64,000 nucleotides of DNA from Micromonospora lupini (lineage in GTDB: Bacteria; Actinomycetota; Actinomycetes; Mycobacteriales; Micromonosporaceae), in NCBI RefSeq assembly GCF_026342015.1, contig NZ_JAPENL010000002.1, forward strand, positions 5,001 to 69,000, in the 5' to 3' direction. Position 1 is the stretch's first letter. The number at the start of each line of letters is the position of its first letter. A model generated the notes under the pieces. That model had not been told where the DNA came from. It worked only from the letters and a program-made list of their open reading frames with translations, and searched no databases. Made by a program: the position numbers and the translations under genes. Shown here one piece after another: positions 16,648 through 26,285 of this stretch.

Positions 16648-16842
16648 ATGTTGCGGAAGGAGGTGAAGGGCATCCCGCACTACTGGCGGGTGGAACGGGG
16701 CGACTTCGGCCCGATCATCTACCGCTATCGGCTCGGCGAGGGCGACCATTACGAGCTGTTGGGCACCATCGGTCCAGACGACGCGGTGACCGTGGACGAG
16801 CCATGGACGATGAGGTTGGACCCGAGCGCCTGGCCCCGCTGA
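16648..16842 (+). pseudogene. C-terminal fragment of a Uma2-family endonuclease
   Basis: A 64-codon open frame reading KEVKGIPHYWRVERGDFGPI, then IYRYRLGEGDHYELLGTIG and a final MRLDPSAWPR. The GIPHYWRVE segment and the following beta-rich tail resemble the C-terminal third of Uma2 (DUF820) proteins, a PD-(D/E)XK nuclease-like family common in actinomycetes. The N-terminal two thirds, including the catalytic core, are absent: the frame starts immediately after the pepN terminator. It is therefore most likely a remnant, although a short translated peptide from ATG 16648 cannot be excluded. Confidence 0.6.
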
Positions 16843-16850
16843 CACGTGAA

Positions 16851-16880
16851 AGCCCGGCCCGCTGAAGAGCGGGCCGGGCT
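16851..16880. terminator. Bidirectional terminator
   Basis: A perfect palindrome, AGCCCGGCCCGCT, GAAG loop, AGCGGGCCGGGCT, followed by TTCGTC on the plus strand. It lies between the Uma2 remnant and the convergent DUF5130 gene (stop at 16896). Confidence 0.8.
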
Positions 16881-16895
16881 TCGTCGTACGAGGGG

Positions 16896-17303
16896 TCAGC
16901 CCTTGCCGGCGTGGCTGGCCAACTGGTCGAGGCCGTTGATGATGCCGCCGGCCAGGTCGCCGCCGCTGAACGCGCCGACCATGGAGAGCGCCGCCAGCTT
17001 GGCGTACGTGTCGGGGATCCGCTTGCGGGCGTGCCGCCCGGTGACGATCTCCAACTGGCGCTGGTTGGGCGACACGGCGATCAGCACCGACTTGTCGGGC
17101 TCGGCGAGCTGGCGGTGCAGCCGCTGGGCGTGCTCACGGATCGGCTCGTCGAGGCCGCCGACGAACACCGAGAAGACCAGGCCGGTGCCCTGGTCGGCCA
17201 GGCGCAGGGCCTCGTCGATGCGCAGCAGTTGGCGGGTCGAGAACGGCCCGTCCAGCACCTCGGGCGGATTGTCCGTCCCGGTCTGCTTCTCACCAACGGT
17301 CAC
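16896..17303 (-). CDS. DUF5130/TPM-like domain protein
   Basis: A 135-residue soluble protein of the actinobacterial DUF5130 family, which resembles TPM domains. Visible segments are GPFSTRQLLRIDEALRLAD, VFVGGLDEPIREHAQRLH, SVLIAVSPNQRQLEIVTG and the Gly/Ala-rich C-terminus GAFSGGDLAGGIINGLDQLA. GTG 17303 is chosen because GGAGG lies five bases upstream; it overlaps the end of the ctaJ-like gene by 14 bp, implying co-translation. The neighbourhood (pepN, ctaJ, HNH, glbO) suggests a link to the respiratory membrane, but the function is unknown. Confidence 0.8.
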   Translation of the reverse strand: MTVGEKQTGTDNPPEVLDGPFSTRQLLRIDEALRLADQGTGLVFSVFVGGLDEPIREHAQRLHRQLAEPDKSVLIAVSPNQRQLEIVTGRHARKRIPDTYAKLAALSMVGAFSGGDLAGGIINGLDQLASHAGKG

Positions 17304-17610
17304 TTGCGCCTCCGGTTCCACCGGCCGGCGCCTCGACGCTGGCCTGCTCTAGCTTGTGGCTGGTCAGCGCGGGTGCCTGCGCTCCCGCGGCCAGCGCGGT
17401 GCCGGCCGAGTCGGCCAGCTGCTCCGGGCGGCCAAGGAACCAGACCGGAGTGAAGTCGAAGGGCCGGCCCGGCCGGTAGCGCTTGGCGCCACCACCGCCA
17501 CCGGCGCTACCACCACGGCTACCCGCGTACGCCAGGCCGGCGATCACCAGCACCGCGGCCACCGGGATGCCGACGAAGACCAGCAACGTCTCGGTAACAG
17601 ACAATCCCAA
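17290..17610 (-). CDS. ctaJ: CtaJ-like aa3-type cytochrome oxidase accessory subunit
   Basis: A 106-residue single-pass membrane protein. The N-terminal helix is TLLVFVGIPVAAVLVIAGLA, followed by a Gly-rich linker and the conserved block KRYRPGRPFDFTPVWFL. In mycobacteria a similar small protein, CtaJ, is an accessory subunit of the cytochrome bcc-aa3 supercomplex, and as I recall its gene sits between pepN and glbO as here. The best start is TTG 17610 (GGGGGCG just upstream), since no ATG or GTG precedes the helix. The assignment rests on the helix, the conserved motif and synteny. Confidence 0.75.
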   Translation of the reverse strand: MGLSVTETLLVFVGIPVAAVLVIAGLAYAGSRGGSAGGGGGAKRYRPGRPFDFTPVWFLGRPEQLADSAGTALAAGAQAPALTSHKLEQASVEAPAGGTGGASDRW

Positions 17611-17658
17611 CGCCCCCAGGCGGAAGAAGGACCTCGAACAATCGGGTCGGATGGACGA

Positions 17659-19122
17659 TCATGATGGCGACCGGCCAGCTCCGTCACCATTCACGTTAGC
17701 GGAGTCGACGGCCCGCCAGATTGCGGGGTGCCGATCCCATCCGTCACTGGCGTGCTCCAGTTGCGCAGCGGTCGCGATGAGCCGCGCGTCGTCGCCGTAC
17801 CGGCCGGTGAGGAGCACCCCGACGGGCAGCCCGTCGGTCGTCGCGCCCACTGGCAGGGACACGGAGGGATCGCCTGTGACGTTGAAGATGGCGCAGTAGG
17901 GCGAGAAGCGGCGTTGCCTGTCGAAATCGGCCGCCGGGTCGCCGTCTGCGGTGAACCAGCCGACTGGTGCCTGCGGTGTGGCCAGGGTAGGGCAGAGCAG
18001 CAGGTCGCAGCCGGCGGTGCGGGCGGCGCCGAGGCGGACCTGTGCCTGCAGCTCGCCGAGGGTGGCGGCCAGCGCGCCCGCGGAGACCGTCGCGCCCCGG
18101 GCCCGGAGCAGTTGTGTCAACGGAAGCAGCTCCGCCTCGCGGTGCGGGGGCACGGGGGCCAGCGCCAACACGTACCAGATGATCTCGAACAGCGGCCACG
18201 CCTGGGGCCCGAGCGGCGGCGGCACCTCGACCACCTCGTGGCCGACGGCGGTGAGCAGGGCGGCGGCTCGGTCGACGGCAGCCACGCAGTCGGGGTGCAC
18301 CGGCTCGTCGGCGAGCATCGGCGTGGTGAACCGGCCGATCCGCAGCCGGCCGGGCTCGGCCCGGCGGGCGGCGGCCAGGTATCCCCCGGGCGGCGCGGGC
18401 GGCGGCAGGTAGGGCTCGCCGGGCACCGGCACGGCCATGACGTCGAGGAGCGCGGCGACGTCGGCGACGGTCCGCCCGAGCGGGCCGCTGGTGGGCAGCC
18501 CGAACGCGCCGGAGCCGAGCGGCCCGCCGGAGACCAGGCCGCGACTGGGCTTGTAGCCGATCAGACCGCAGAGCGACGCCGGGATGCGCAGGGAGCCGCC
18601 GCCGTCGGACCCCTGGGCGATCGGCACCAGCCCGGCCGCGACCGCCGCCGCCGCGCCGCCGCTGGACCCACCGGCGGTGTACGCGAGCTGCCACGGATTA
18701 CGGGCCGGCGGCGCGACGCGGCCCTCGGAGTAGAGCGAGCAGCCCAGCTCGGAGGTGGTCGTCTTGCCGAGATTGACGAGGCCGGCGGCCTTGATGAACC
18801 GGACCACGTCGGCGTCGACAGGCGGGACGAAGTCGGCGAACGCCGCGGAGCCGAAGGTGGTGCGCACCCCGGCGGTGAGGGTGAGGTCCTTGATCGCGGT
18901 CGGCACCCCGTGCAGAGGGCCGCGCTCCTCGACGGGCGCGGCGTCGGCGGCGCGCGCGGCCTGCCGGGCGAGGTCCGGTGTGACGGTGACGAACGCGCCC
19001 ACGGTGTCGCCGAGGGCCGCCACCCGGCCCAGGCAGTGCTCGACCAGGTCGACGCTTGTCAGCTCGCCGCGGGCGATCGCGGCGGCCTGCTCCAACGCGG
19101 TCAGGTCGTGCGGCTCGGCCAT
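17659..19122 (-). CDS. Amidase signature family hydrolase
   Basis: A 487-residue enzyme with the complete Ser-cisSer-Lys triad: K78 in TAIKDL, the serines of GGSSGG at about 153-154 and S177 in [13 protein letters not shown]. The fold and length match amidase-signature enzymes (GatA/AmdA type), which hydrolyse carboxamides. It lies 135 bp downstream of nbaD on the same strand, after a palindrome. Because the kynurenine operon lacks an obvious N-formylkynurenine formamidase, this enzyme is a candidate for that step, but this is inference from location; amidase-signature enzymes acting as kynurenine formamidases are not something I can document. A broad amidase is equally possible. Confidence 0.88.
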   Translation of the reverse strand: MAEPHDLTALEQAAAIARGELTSVDLVEHCLGRVAALGDTVGAFVTVTPDLARQAARAADAAPVEERGPLHGVPTAIKDLTLTAGVRTTFGSAAFADFVPPVDADVVRFIKAAGLVNLGKTTTSELGCSLYSEGRVAPPARNPWQLAYTAGGSSGGAAAAVAAGLVPIAQGSDGGGSLRIPASLCGLIGYKPSRGLVSGGPLGSGAFGLPTSGPLGRTVADVAALLDVMAVPVPGEPYLPPPAPPGGYLAAARRAEPGRLRIGRFTTPMLADEPVHPDCVAAVDRAAALLTAVGHEVVEVPPPLGPQAWPLFEIIWYVLALAPVPPHREAELLPLTQLLRARGATVSAGALAATLGELQAQVRLGAARTAGCDLLLCPTLATPQAPVGWFTADGDPAADFDRQRRFSPYCAIFNVTGDPSVSLPVGATTDGLPVGVLLTGRYGDDARLIATAAQLEHASDGWDRHPAIWRAVDSANVNGDGAGRSPS

Positions 19123-19201
19123 CTCCTCATCCTGCCCGCTGCGGTCGGCCGTCGGCCTCCGACACGACGGCCCGACCCGCCACGCTCCACCCGCCCACTC
19201 C

Positions 19202-19253
19202 GCAGATCGTGGACAGTTCCCGTTCGCGGATGACGGAAGTGTCCACGATCTGC
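19202..19253. repeat. Intergenic palindrome between nbaD and the amidase gene
   Basis: Arms GCAGATCGTGGACAGTTCC and GGAAGTGTCCACGATCTGC pair with one mismatch across an 11-nt spacer. It could terminate or attenuate the kyn transcript before the amidase gene, or be a REP-like element; no U-tract follows on the minus strand. Confidence 0.65.
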
Positions 19254-19257
19254 TCCG

Positions 19258-20268
19258 TCAGGGGCGGGACCGGCCGAGGAAGCGCAGGGCGTTCGTGGAC
19301 AGGAGCTTGTCGCGTTGGTCGGCGGTGAGGAAGTCGGCGGCCCGGACCACCGCGCCGGCCGGGCGTTCGCCCAGCGGGTACGGGTAGTCGCTGCCGACAA
19401 GCACCCGGTCCTCCCCCATCGTGTCGACGAGCAGCCGCAGCGCGGGCGGCGCGAAGACCACCGAGTCGACGCTGAAGCGGTCGACGTAGCTGCTGGGCGG
19501 GGCCACGGACGCGCCCCGGACCAGGTCGCCGCGACGGTGCCAGGCGTTGTCGGCGCGGCCGAGCCAGAAGGGGAAGCTGCCGCCGCCGTGCGCGAAGCAG
19601 ATCCGCAGCGTGTCCGGCACCCGGTCGAAGACGCCGCCCAGGATCATCGCCAGCACCGACAGGTGTGTCTCGGCAGGCATTCCGGCGAGCCAGCGAGCCA
19701 TCCAGCGGTCCAGCCGGGGACCACCCGGCATGTCCCAGGGGTGGACGAACACCGGCGCGCCCACCTCGGCGCAGTGTTGCAGGAAGGTGACCACGCCCGC
19801 GTCGTCCAGGTCCCGGTCGCCGACGTGGTTGCCGATCTCCACGCCGACGTGCCCGGCGGCCAGGCTGCGATCCAGCTCGGCGCAGGCGGCGTCCGGGTCC
19901 TGCAGCGGCACCTGGCAGAACGGCACCAGCCGGTCACCGCCGGCCGCGGTGACCTTCAGGGTCAGGTCGTTGAAGATCCGGGCGACCTTCACCGCCTGGT
20001 CGGCCGGGCGGTCGTAGCTGAAGAAGACAGGCGTCGGCGAGACCACCTGCACGTCGATGCCGTCGGCGTCCATGTCGGCCAGTCGCGTCGCGGCGTCCCA
20101 GCACTCGGCGCCGACCGGGCGGAACTCGGTCTCCCCCACCATGATCATGGCGGCGCGCTCGGAGTCGACACGCAACCACGGCCAACCGGACCCGCCGCAC
20201 GTCGCGCCGAGGTCCGGCCATCCCTTCGGTACGACGTGCGTGTGCACATCGACAGCACCAGTGGGCAT
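19258..20268 (-). CDS. nbaD: 2-amino-3-carboxymuconate-6-semialdehyde decarboxylase
   Basis: A 336-residue amidohydrolase-superfamily metalloenzyme that decarboxylates ACMS to 2-aminomuconate semialdehyde, diverting it from spontaneous closure to quinolinate. Metal ligands are visible: VDVHTHVVP (H9, H11), the His of VFVHPWDMPGG and the Asp of VLVGSDYPYPLG; SFPFWLGRAD is a family segment. ATG 20268 shares one base with the stop of the 3-hydroxyanthranilate dioxygenase gene (TGATG), so the enzymes making and consuming ACMS are translationally linked. Length is normal for ACMSD. Confidence 0.93.
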   Translation of the reverse strand: MPTGAVDVHTHVVPKGWPDLGATCGGSGWPWLRVDSERAAMIMVGETEFRPVGAECWDAATRLADMDADGIDVQVVSPTPVFFSYDRPADQAVKVARIFNDLTLKVTAAGGDRLVPFCQVPLQDPDAACAELDRSLAAGHVGVEIGNHVGDRDLDDAGVVTFLQHCAEVGAPVFVHPWDMPGGPRLDRWMARWLAGMPAETHLSVLAMILGGVFDRVPDTLRICFAHGGGSFPFWLGRADNAWHRRGDLVRGASVAPPSSYVDRFSVDSVVFAPPALRLLVDTMGEDRVLVGSDYPYPLGERPAGAVVRAADFLTADQRDKLLSTNALRFLGRSRP

Positions 20269-20792
20269 CAGCCCTTGCCCGGGTGCAGCGTGCCGCAGTT
20301 CGCGCAGGTACGCGACGCCTCGTCGGCGTAGAACGCCTGAAACACCGGCGGCAGGTCGGCCGCGATGTCGCGGACCTGCAACTCCACCTCGTGCACCTGG
20401 TTTCCGCACTCCGGGCAGTACCACCTGAAGGTTTCCAGCGTGCCCTCCTCGCGGACCCGCTCGACGACCACACCGATCGAACCGGCCTCCGGCCGCTGCG
20501 GCGAGTGCGGGGTGTTGCGCGGCAGCATCCACATCTGACCCTCGCGCACGTGCACCGTACGCGGCCCCTCGGGAGTCATCAGGTTGATGTGCATGTTGCC
20601 CTTGACCTGGTAGAAGAACTCCTCGTACGGGTCCACGTGGAAGTCGGTGCGCTGGTTGGGACCGCCCACCACCATGACGATGAAGTCGTCCCCGCCGGGG
20701 TACATCTCCTTGTTGCCCACCGGCGGCTTCAACAGGTGCTGGTTGTCAGCGATCCAGCCCGGAAAGCTGAACGGCTCGGCGATCTCACTCAC
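20268..20792 (-). CDS. nbaC: 3-hydroxyanthranilate 3,4-dioxygenase
   Basis: A 174-residue non-haem iron cupin dioxygenase that cleaves 3-hydroxyanthranilate to ACMS. The iron-binding motif is in [14 protein letters not shown] (His and Glu), with the second His in [11 protein letters not shown]. The C-terminus has the rubredoxin-like pairs CPECG and CANCG found in bacterial enzymes of this family. GTG 20792 has GGGAGG seven bases upstream and overlaps the preceding deaminase gene by 4 nt (GTGA). Confidence 0.95.
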   Translation of the reverse strand: MSEIAEPFSFPGWIADNQHLLKPPVGNKEMYPGGDDFIVMVVGGPNQRTDFHVDPYEEFFYQVKGNMHINLMTPEGPRTVHVREGQMWMLPRNTPHSPQRPEAGSIGVVVERVREEGTLETFRWYCPECGNQVHEVELQVRDIAADLPPVFQAFYADEASRTCANCGTLHPGKG

Positions 20793-21211
20793 GACTGACC
20801 TCCCGAGGGAAGAAGTGCCACGGCCTGAATCTCGATGAGCAGGTGCGGGTGCGGCAACTGGTGCACCGCCACGGTGGTGCGGGTCGGCCCGGACGCGTCG
20901 AAGAACTCCGCCCACACCTCGTTGTAACCACCGAAGTCGTTCATGTTGACCAGGTACGTGCTCACCTGGACGAGGTCGGCGAGGTCCGCGCCGACCGACC
21001 GCAGCAGATCGCCGATGTTCTCGATGACGGCCCGGGTCTGCGCCCGGATGTCGAGGTTCGTCGTCCCGAACTCGTCCACCTCGACGCCGGCGAAGCTGTT
21101 GTCCGCGCGCCGCGACGACGTACCGGACACGAAGACGAACCCACCCGCCACCTTGACGTGCGGAAACGCCCCGCGCGGGACGGCCTTCCCCGCCACCACC
21201 CGTGCGGTCAC
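20789..21211 (-). CDS. nbaF: 2-aminomuconate deaminase (RidA/YjgF family)
   Basis: A 140-residue RidA-fold protein, probably a trimer, converting 2-aminomuconate to 2-oxo-3-hexenedioate with release of ammonia. The opening [16 protein letters not shown] and the C-terminal [17 protein letters not shown] are typical of the RidA family, and the length fits known 2-aminomuconate deaminases. The specific function is assigned from its position between the 2-oxo-3-hexenedioate decarboxylase and 3-hydroxyanthranilate dioxygenase genes. GTG start, 4-nt overlap with the upstream stop. Confidence 0.88.
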   Translation of the reverse strand: MTARVVAGKAVPRGAFPHVKVAGGFVFVSGTSSRRADNSFAGVEVDEFGTTNLDIRAQTRAVIENIGDLLRSVGADLADLVQVSTYLVNMNDFGGYNEVWAEFFDASGPTRTTVAVHQLPHPHLLIEIQAVALLPSGGQS

Positions 21212-21981
21212 GACGACGCCCGCAGGGACGCCGTGCCGAGCTTCTCGACGACGGCACGGACATGGGCGCCGGGACGCAGCGGTACAGCGGCGGTGGCCGC
21301 GCCGGCGAGGAAGACCCAGCCGGACTCCAGCCGCACACCGTGCCGGCCGGCCAGCCGGATGCCCTCGTCGAGCGCCCGGCGCGGATCACCCAGGATCGCC
21401 GCCGTCGAGCCGACCTGGGCCACCCGCCCGTCGACCTCCAACAGCACACCCAGGTTGTCCAGCCCGTCCGGCAGCGGCGACCACGGCCCGATCACGAAGG
21501 CGGCGGCCGAGGTGTTGTCGGCGATCACGTCGGGCAGCGAGAAGCGGAAGTCCGCGTACCGGGAGTCGATCAGCTCGATGGCCGGCGCGACAGCGCGGAC
21601 GGCCGTGGCGAAGTCGCCGACCGGCTCGCCCGGCTCGGGCAGCCGGTCCAGCAGGAACGCGACCTCCGGCTCGACCCGGGGATGGATGTACGCGGCCGGG
21701 TCCACGGCACCGCCGTCGGGCACCCGCATCGCGTCGGTGAGCCGCCCCCAGATCACCTCGTCCACACCGACCTGGGCCATCTTGGCCCTGCTGGTCAGCC
21801 CCATCTTCAGCCCGACCAGCCGCTCGCCACGTTCCAGCCGGCGCCGCACCAACGCGGCCTGCACGCCGTACGCGGTGTCCACGTCCAGACCGGCCTCGGC
21901 GGCGAGCTGCGGGATCGCGCGGGCCGTGTCGGCCGCCGCGCCCAACGTCTCGGCGATACCGGCGATGTCCGGTCCGATCAT
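21208..21981 (-). CDS. nbaG: 2-oxo-3-hexenedioate decarboxylase (4-oxalocrotonate decarboxylase)
   Basis: A 257-residue member of the fumarylacetoacetase/hydratase-decarboxylase family that removes CO2 from 2-oxo-3-hexenedioate to give 2-oxopent-4-enoate with a divalent metal. Conserved elements: [33 protein letters not shown] with metal-binding Glu residues, and [15 protein letters not shown] paralogous hydratase is encoded at 23959; this copy is assigned as decarboxylase because HPRVEPE and the VGVDEVIWG context resemble DmpH-type enzymes, and the two normally form a complex. Swapping the two labels would not alter the pathway reconstruction. Confidence 0.85.
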   Translation of the reverse strand: MIGPDIAGIAETLGAAADTARAIPQLAAEAGLDVDTAYGVQAALVRRRLERGERLVGLKMGLTSRAKMAQVGVDEVIWGRLTDAMRVPDGGAVDPAAYIHPRVEPEVAFLLDRLPEPGEPVGDFATAVRAVAPAIELIDSRYADFRFSLPDVIADNTSAAAFVIGPWSPLPDGLDNLGVLLEVDGRVAQVGSTAAILGDPRRALDEGIRLAGRHGVRLESGWVFLAGAATAAVPLRPGAHVRAVVEKLGTASLRASS

Positions 21982-23036
21982 GCTGCGCCATCCTTGCTTG
22001 CCAGGTCGAGTGCCACGTCCACGATCATGTCCTCCTGGCCGCCGACCATCCGACGTCGGCCCAGCTCGACAAGGATCGAGCGGACGTCCACGCCGTACTT
22101 GGTGGAGGCCCGTTCGGCGTGCCGCAGGAAGCTGGAGTAGACCCCCGCGTACCCCAGGGAGAGCGTCTCCCGGTCCACCTGGACCGGCCGGTCCTGCAAC
22201 GGGCGGACGATGTCGTCGGCCGCGTCCATCAGCGCGAACACGTCGCAGCCGTGCTTCCACCCGTGCAGCTCGGCGACCGCCACGAAGACCTCCAACGGCG
22301 CGTTGCCGGCGCCCGCACCCATGCCGGCGAGGGAGGCGTCGACGCGGACGGTCCGGCCGGACGGCGAGCCGAGCGGTCCGGCGCCGAGGATGCGGCCGTG
22401 CTCGACGGCGAGCACGCTGTTGGCCACCCCGAGGGACAGGTTGTGGTGCGCGTGGATGCCGATCTGCGTCTCCGGCGCGAGGACCTGCCGGTACGCGTCG
22501 ACCCGCTGGGCCACGTCGGACATCAGCAGCCGGCCGCCGGAGTCGGTGACGTAGACGCAGTGCGCCCCGTACGACTCCATGAGCTTGGCCTGCCCGGCGA
22601 GCCCGGCCGGATCGTTCATGTGCGACATCATCAGGAACCCGGCCACGTCCATGCCGTTCTCCCGAGCCCAGGAGATGTGCTGGGCGGAGATGTCCGCCTC
22701 CGTGCAGTGGGTGGCGATGCGGACGCTCGTCACCCCGAGCGCCTTCGCGGCCCTGAGGTCGGCGATGGTGCCGATGCCGGGCAGCAGCAGGGTGGTCAGC
22801 TTCGCCGTGGTCAGCACCTCGGCGGCCGCGGAGATCCACTCGGCGTCGCTGGCGGCGCCGTGGCCGTAGTTGACGCTGGAACCGGCGAGCCCGTCACCGT
22901 GCGCCACCTCGATGGCGGCCACCCCGGCGGCGTCCAGCGCGGCGGCGATGGTGCGCACCTGCTCGACTGTGTACCGGTGGGCGATGGCGTGCATGCCGTC
23001 GCGCAGCGTCACGTCCTGGATGTACAGGTCGGTCAT
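21978..23036 (-). CDS. nbaI: 4-hydroxy-2-oxovalerate aldolase
   Basis: A 352-residue class II aldolase (DmpG/BphI type) splitting 4-hydroxy-2-oxovalerate into pyruvate and acetaldehyde. The opening [16 protein letters not shown] has the metal- and substrate-binding RDGxH motif; [16 protein letters not shown] carries the metal-binding histidines. The C-terminal communication domain ends [15 protein letters not shown]. It forms a channelling complex with the acylating acetaldehyde dehydrogenase encoded immediately upstream (4-nt overlap), keeping toxic acetaldehyde enclosed. Confidence 0.96.
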   Translation of the reverse strand: MTDLYIQDVTLRDGMHAIAHRYTVEQVRTIAAALDAAGVAAIEVAHGDGLAGSSVNYGHGAASDAEWISAAAEVLTTAKLTTLLLPGIGTIADLRAAKALGVTSVRIATHCTEADISAQHISWARENGMDVAGFLMMSHMNDPAGLAGQAKLMESYGAHCVYVTDSGGRLLMSDVAQRVDAYRQVLAPETQIGIHAHHNLSLGVANSVLAVEHGRILGAGPLGSPSGRTVRVDASLAGMGAGAGNAPLEVFVAVAELHGWKHGCDVFALMDAADDIVRPLQDRPVQVDRETLSLGYAGVYSSFLRHAERASTKYGVDVRSILVELGRRRMVGGQEDMIVDVALDLASKDGAA

Positions 23037-23962
23037 GCCACCGCTCCCGTTGAGCGCAGGGCGACCAGCCGCTCCGCGGTGCGCAGCGCGGCGGAGGTCA
23101 TGATGTCCAGGTTCCCGGCGTACGCCGGCAGGTAGTGCCCCGCACCGGAGACCTCCAGGTAGACCGACACCTGCAACGCGGTGAGCTGCCGCCCGAGCGT
23201 CGGCACGTACGCCCGCACCCTGTCGAACTGCACGTCCTGCTTGAGCCGGTAGCCGGGGACGTACTCCTGGACCGTCGCCACCATCTCGGCCACCGAGGCG
23301 GCGACGGCGGCGGTGTCGGCGTCGGCGTCCGGGCAGAGGCAGTAGACGGTGTCGCGCATCAGCAGCGGCGGGTCCGCCGGGTTCAACACGATGATCGCCT
23401 TGCCCCGCTCGGCCCCGCCCACCACCTCGATGGCCCGAGCCGTGGTCTCGGTGAACTCGTCGATGTTGGCCCGGGTGCCCGGCCCGGCGGACTTCGACGC
23501 GATCGACGCGACGATCTCCCCGTACGCCACAGGGGTTACCCGGCGGACGGCGGCGACGATCGGAACTGTCGCCTGCCCGCCGCAGGTCACCATGTTGACG
23601 TTGCGTTCGTGCAGGTGCTCGTCGAGGTTGACAGGCGGCACCACGTACGGGCCGAGCGCGGCCGGGGTCAGGTCGACAACCGTGCGGCCGTGCGCGCGCA
23701 GCACCTCGTCGTGACGGCGGTGCGCCCCCGCAGAGGTGGCGTCGAAGACCAGCTCGACGTCGGCGAACTCGGGCATCGCCACGAGCCCGTCAACGCCGTC
23801 GGCGGTGGTGGCCACGCCGAGCCGGCGAGCGCGCGCCAGTCCGTCGGAGGCCGGGTCGATGCCGGCCATCGCCACCATCCGCAGGCTGTCGCTCAGCCGC
23901 AACACCTTGATCATCAGGTCGGTGCCGATGTTGCCGGAACCGAGCACCGCCACGCCTGTCAC
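23033..23962 (-). CDS. nbaJ: Acetaldehyde dehydrogenase (acylating)
   Basis: A 309-residue enzyme (DmpF/BphJ type) converting acetaldehyde, CoA and NAD+ to acetyl-CoA. The Rossmann motif is [12 protein letters not shown] at the N-terminus; the catalytic cysteine is in [16 protein letters not shown] 23962 is preferred: GGAGG lies about eight bases upstream, it overlaps the preceding stop by 4 nt, and the longer frame adds residues before the Rossmann strand. It is the partner of the downstream aldolase. Confidence 0.96.
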   Translation of the reverse strand: MTGVAVLGSGNIGTDLMIKVLRLSDSLRMVAMAGIDPASDGLARARRLGVATTADGVDGLVAMPEFADVELVFDATSAGAHRRHDEVLRAHGRTVVDLTPAALGPYVVPPVNLDEHLHERNVNMVTCGGQATVPIVAAVRRVTPVAYGEIVASIASKSAGPGTRANIDEFTETTARAIEVVGGAERGKAIIVLNPADPPLLMRDTVYCLCPDADADTAAVAASVAEMVATVQEYVPGYRLKQDVQFDRVRAYVPTLGRQLTALQVSVYLEVSGAGHYLPAYAGNLDIMTSAALRTAERLVALRSTGAVA

Positions 23963-24780
23963 TTGTCGCCTCCACTGCTGAAACACGTGCGCACCGAGCC
24001 GAGGCCGGAGATCCGCGCCTCGTACGCGGCGCCCGGGGTGACAGGCACCATCGGGCCGAGCGCCCCGGAGAGCACCACGTCCCCGGCCCGCAGCGGGTCA
24101 CCGGCGCGGGCGAGAGTGCTCGCCAGCCACGCCAGGGCGTGCAGCGGGTTGCCCAGGCAGGCAGCGCCGGCACCCACCGAGACCGGCTCACCGGCGTGCT
24201 CCAGCACCATTCCGCACAGCCGCAGGTCGACGTCGGCGAGGCGGCGCGGCGTGGTGCCGAGCACGAAGAGCCCGCTTGAGGCGTTGTCGGCGACGGTGTC
24301 CACGATGGAGATGTCCCAGCCGGCGATCCGTGAGTCGACGATCTCGATGGCCGGCAGCACGTGGTCGACAGCGCGGATCAGGTCGACTGTGGTGATCTGC
24401 GGATCGGCGAGATCCTTGTCGAGCACGAACGCGATCTCCGCCTCGACCCGCGGCTGGAGCAGCCTGTCGATCGGCACCTCGACCCCGTCGCCGACAGCCA
24501 TCGCGTCGGTGAGCATCCCGAAGTCCGGCTGGAACACCCCGAAGGTCTCCTGCACCGCACGGGAGGTCAACCCGATCTTCGCACCGACCCGGCGTTCGCC
24601 GCGGCCCTGCCAGGCCCGCGCCTGGAGCTGCTGCACGCGGTACGCGGACTCGACGTCGCCCTCCGGCAGCAGCCGCCCACGCAGCGGCGGACACGGCTTG
24701 CCGGTGCTGCGGGCGTCGGCCAACTCCCGGTTGGCGGCCTCGATGTCGGCTTCCATGCCCGCTCCCTCGCTACGGCTCAC
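23959..24780 (-). CDS. nbaH: 2-oxopent-4-enoate hydratase
   Basis: A 273-residue fumarylacetoacetase-family hydratase that adds water to 2-oxopent-4-enoate, giving 4-hydroxy-2-oxovalerate. Typical blocks are [36 protein letters not shown] and [20 protein letters not shown]. It shares the fold of the decarboxylase at 21208 and probably associates with it. Both flanking junctions are 4-nt overlaps (GTGA). The hydratase label is favoured by its place next to the aldolase/dehydrogenase pair and by [15 protein letters not shown], typical of MhpD/DmpE proteins. Confidence 0.88.
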   Translation of the reverse strand: MSRSEGAGMEADIEAANRELADARSTGKPCPPLRGRLLPEGDVESAYRVQQLQARAWQGRGERRVGAKIGLTSRAVQETFGVFQPDFGMLTDAMAVGDGVEVPIDRLLQPRVEAEIAFVLDKDLADPQITTVDLIRAVDHVLPAIEIVDSRIAGWDISIVDTVADNASSGLFVLGTTPRRLADVDLRLCGMVLEHAGEPVSVGAGAACLGNPLHALAWLASTLARAGDPLRAGDVVLSGALGPMVPVTPGAAYEARISGLGSVRTCFSSGGDK

Positions 24781-26285
24781 GACAGGTCCACGCAGACGTT
24801 CGTGAGTTCGGAGTAGAAGTTCAAGGAGTGCACGCCGCCCTCCCTGCCGATGCCGGACGCCTTCACCCCGCCGAACGGGGTCCGCAGATCACGCAGGAAC
24901 CACGTGTTGATCCAGACGATCCCTGCGTCAAGTCGGGCGCCGGCCCGGTGCGCGACGCCCACGTCCCGGGTCCACACGGTCGCCGCGAGGCCGTACTCGG
25001 TGCCGTTCGCCAGGGCGTACGCCTCGTCCTCGGTGTCGAACGGCGCGACGTGCACCACCGGGCCGAAGATCTCCTCCCGGTTGGTGCGGGCGTCCGGGCC
25101 GAGGCCGGTGAGCACCGTCGGCTGCACGTACGACCCGCCGTCGCGGGCGTCACCGAAGGTGGGCGTGCCGCCGCCGGTGAGCACCTCGGCGCCCTCGATC
25201 CGAGCCAGCTCGTACGCGCCGAGCACCTTCGCCCGGTGCTGCGGGGAGATGAGCGGCATGGTTGCGGTGGCCTCGTCGGTAGGCCAGCCGTACGCCAGCT
25301 CGCCGGCCCGCTTCGCCAGCCGGGCGGTGAACTCCTCGAAGACCGGGCGCTGCACGTAGATGCGCTCGGTGCACAGGCACACCTGCCCGCCGTTGGTGAA
25401 GCTGGACCGCATCGAGCCGGCCACCGCAGCGTCCAGGTCGGCGTCGGCGAAGACCAGGCCGGCGTTCTTGCCGCCCAGCTCGAAGCTCACCGCCTTCACG
25501 CCGTCGGCGGCGGCCCGCATGATCGCCCCGCCGGTGGCCGACTCGCCGGTGAAGGTGATCGCGTCGACGCCCGGGTGACGGGTGAGGAACTCGCCGGCCG
25601 AGTCCGGGCCGAACCCGTGGACCAGGTTGAACACCCCGTCGGGTACGCCGGCGGCGGCCATCACCTCGGCGAGCACCGTCGCCGAGGCGGGCGTCTCCTC
25701 GCTGGGCTTGACCACGACGGCGTTGCCGCAGGCGAGCGCCGGGGCGACCTTCCAGGTGAGCAGCAGCAGCGGCAGGTTCCACGGCACGATGACCGCGACC
25801 ACGCCGACGGGCTTGCGCAGCGCGTAGTTCAGCGCCCGACCGCCGGTCGGGGTGACGGTGGTGAACGACTCGGTGGGCGCGGTCGCCACGATCTCGGCGA
25901 ACGCCCGGAAGTTCGCCGCCCCACGCGGGATGTCGAGCGTGCGGGCCTGGGCGATTGACTTGCCGGTGTCGGCCACCTCGGCGGTGACCAGGTCGTCGAA
26001 GCGACGTTCCAGCTCGTCGGCGACACGGCGCAGCACCTCGGCGCGTTCCCGTTCCCCCATCCGCCCCCACGGCCCCCGCAGGGCCGCGCGGGCGGCGGCG
26101 ACCGCGTCGTCCACAGTGGAACGCGCTGCCTCGGCCACCTCGAAGACCGGCTCGCCGGTCACCGGGCTCACCTTGGTGAACGTCGACCCGCCGTCGACGA
26201 ACTCGCCGCCCACGAAGTTGCGCAGCCGCGACGGCCCGGCCGGCGCGCGGCCGGTCATCAGCGTGGCGTCCCAGGTGCCTGTCAT
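24777..26285 (-). CDS. nbaE: 2-aminomuconate-6-semialdehyde dehydrogenase (ALDH family)
   Basis: A 502-residue NAD-dependent aldehyde dehydrogenase. The visible catalytic and cofactor motifs are PWNLPLLLLTWKVAPAL, the Glu in VSFELGGKNAGLVF and the nucleophile in FTNGGQVCLCTERIYV. It resembles 2-hydroxymuconate/2-aminomuconate semialdehyde dehydrogenases (AmnC/NbaE), and the operon supplies the substrate through ACMSD. The ATG at 26285 overlaps the kmo stop by 4 nt. Length is normal. Confidence 0.92.
   Translation of the reverse strand: MTGTWDATLMTGRAPAGPSRLRNFVGGEFVDGGSTFTKVSPVTGEPVFEVAEAARSTVDDAVAAARAALRGPWGRMGERERAEVLRRVADELERRFDDLVTAEVADTGKSIAQARTLDIPRGAANFRAFAEIVATAPTESFTTVTPTGGRALNYALRKPVGVVAVIVPWNLPLLLLTWKVAPALACGNAVVVKPSEETPASATVLAEVMAAAGVPDGVFNLVHGFGPDSAGEFLTRHPGVDAITFTGESATGGAIMRAAADGVKAVSFELGGKNAGLVFADADLDAAVAGSMRSSFTNGGQVCLCTERIYVQRPVFEEFTARLAKRAGELAYGWPTDEATATMPLISPQHRAKVLGAYELARIEGAEVLTGGGTPTFGDARDGGSYVQPTVLTGLGPDARTNREEIFGPVVHVAPFDTEDEAYALANGTEYGLAATVWTRDVGVAHRAGARLDAGIVWINTWFLRDLRTPFGGVKASGIGREGGVHSLNFYSELTNVCVDLS

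Noticed and set aside
13968-16673. A 901-codon open frame antisense to pepN
   Set aside because: It mirrors the pepN codons as a GC-skew shadow, has low-complexity composition and no domain. pepN on the plus strand carries all catalytic motifs.
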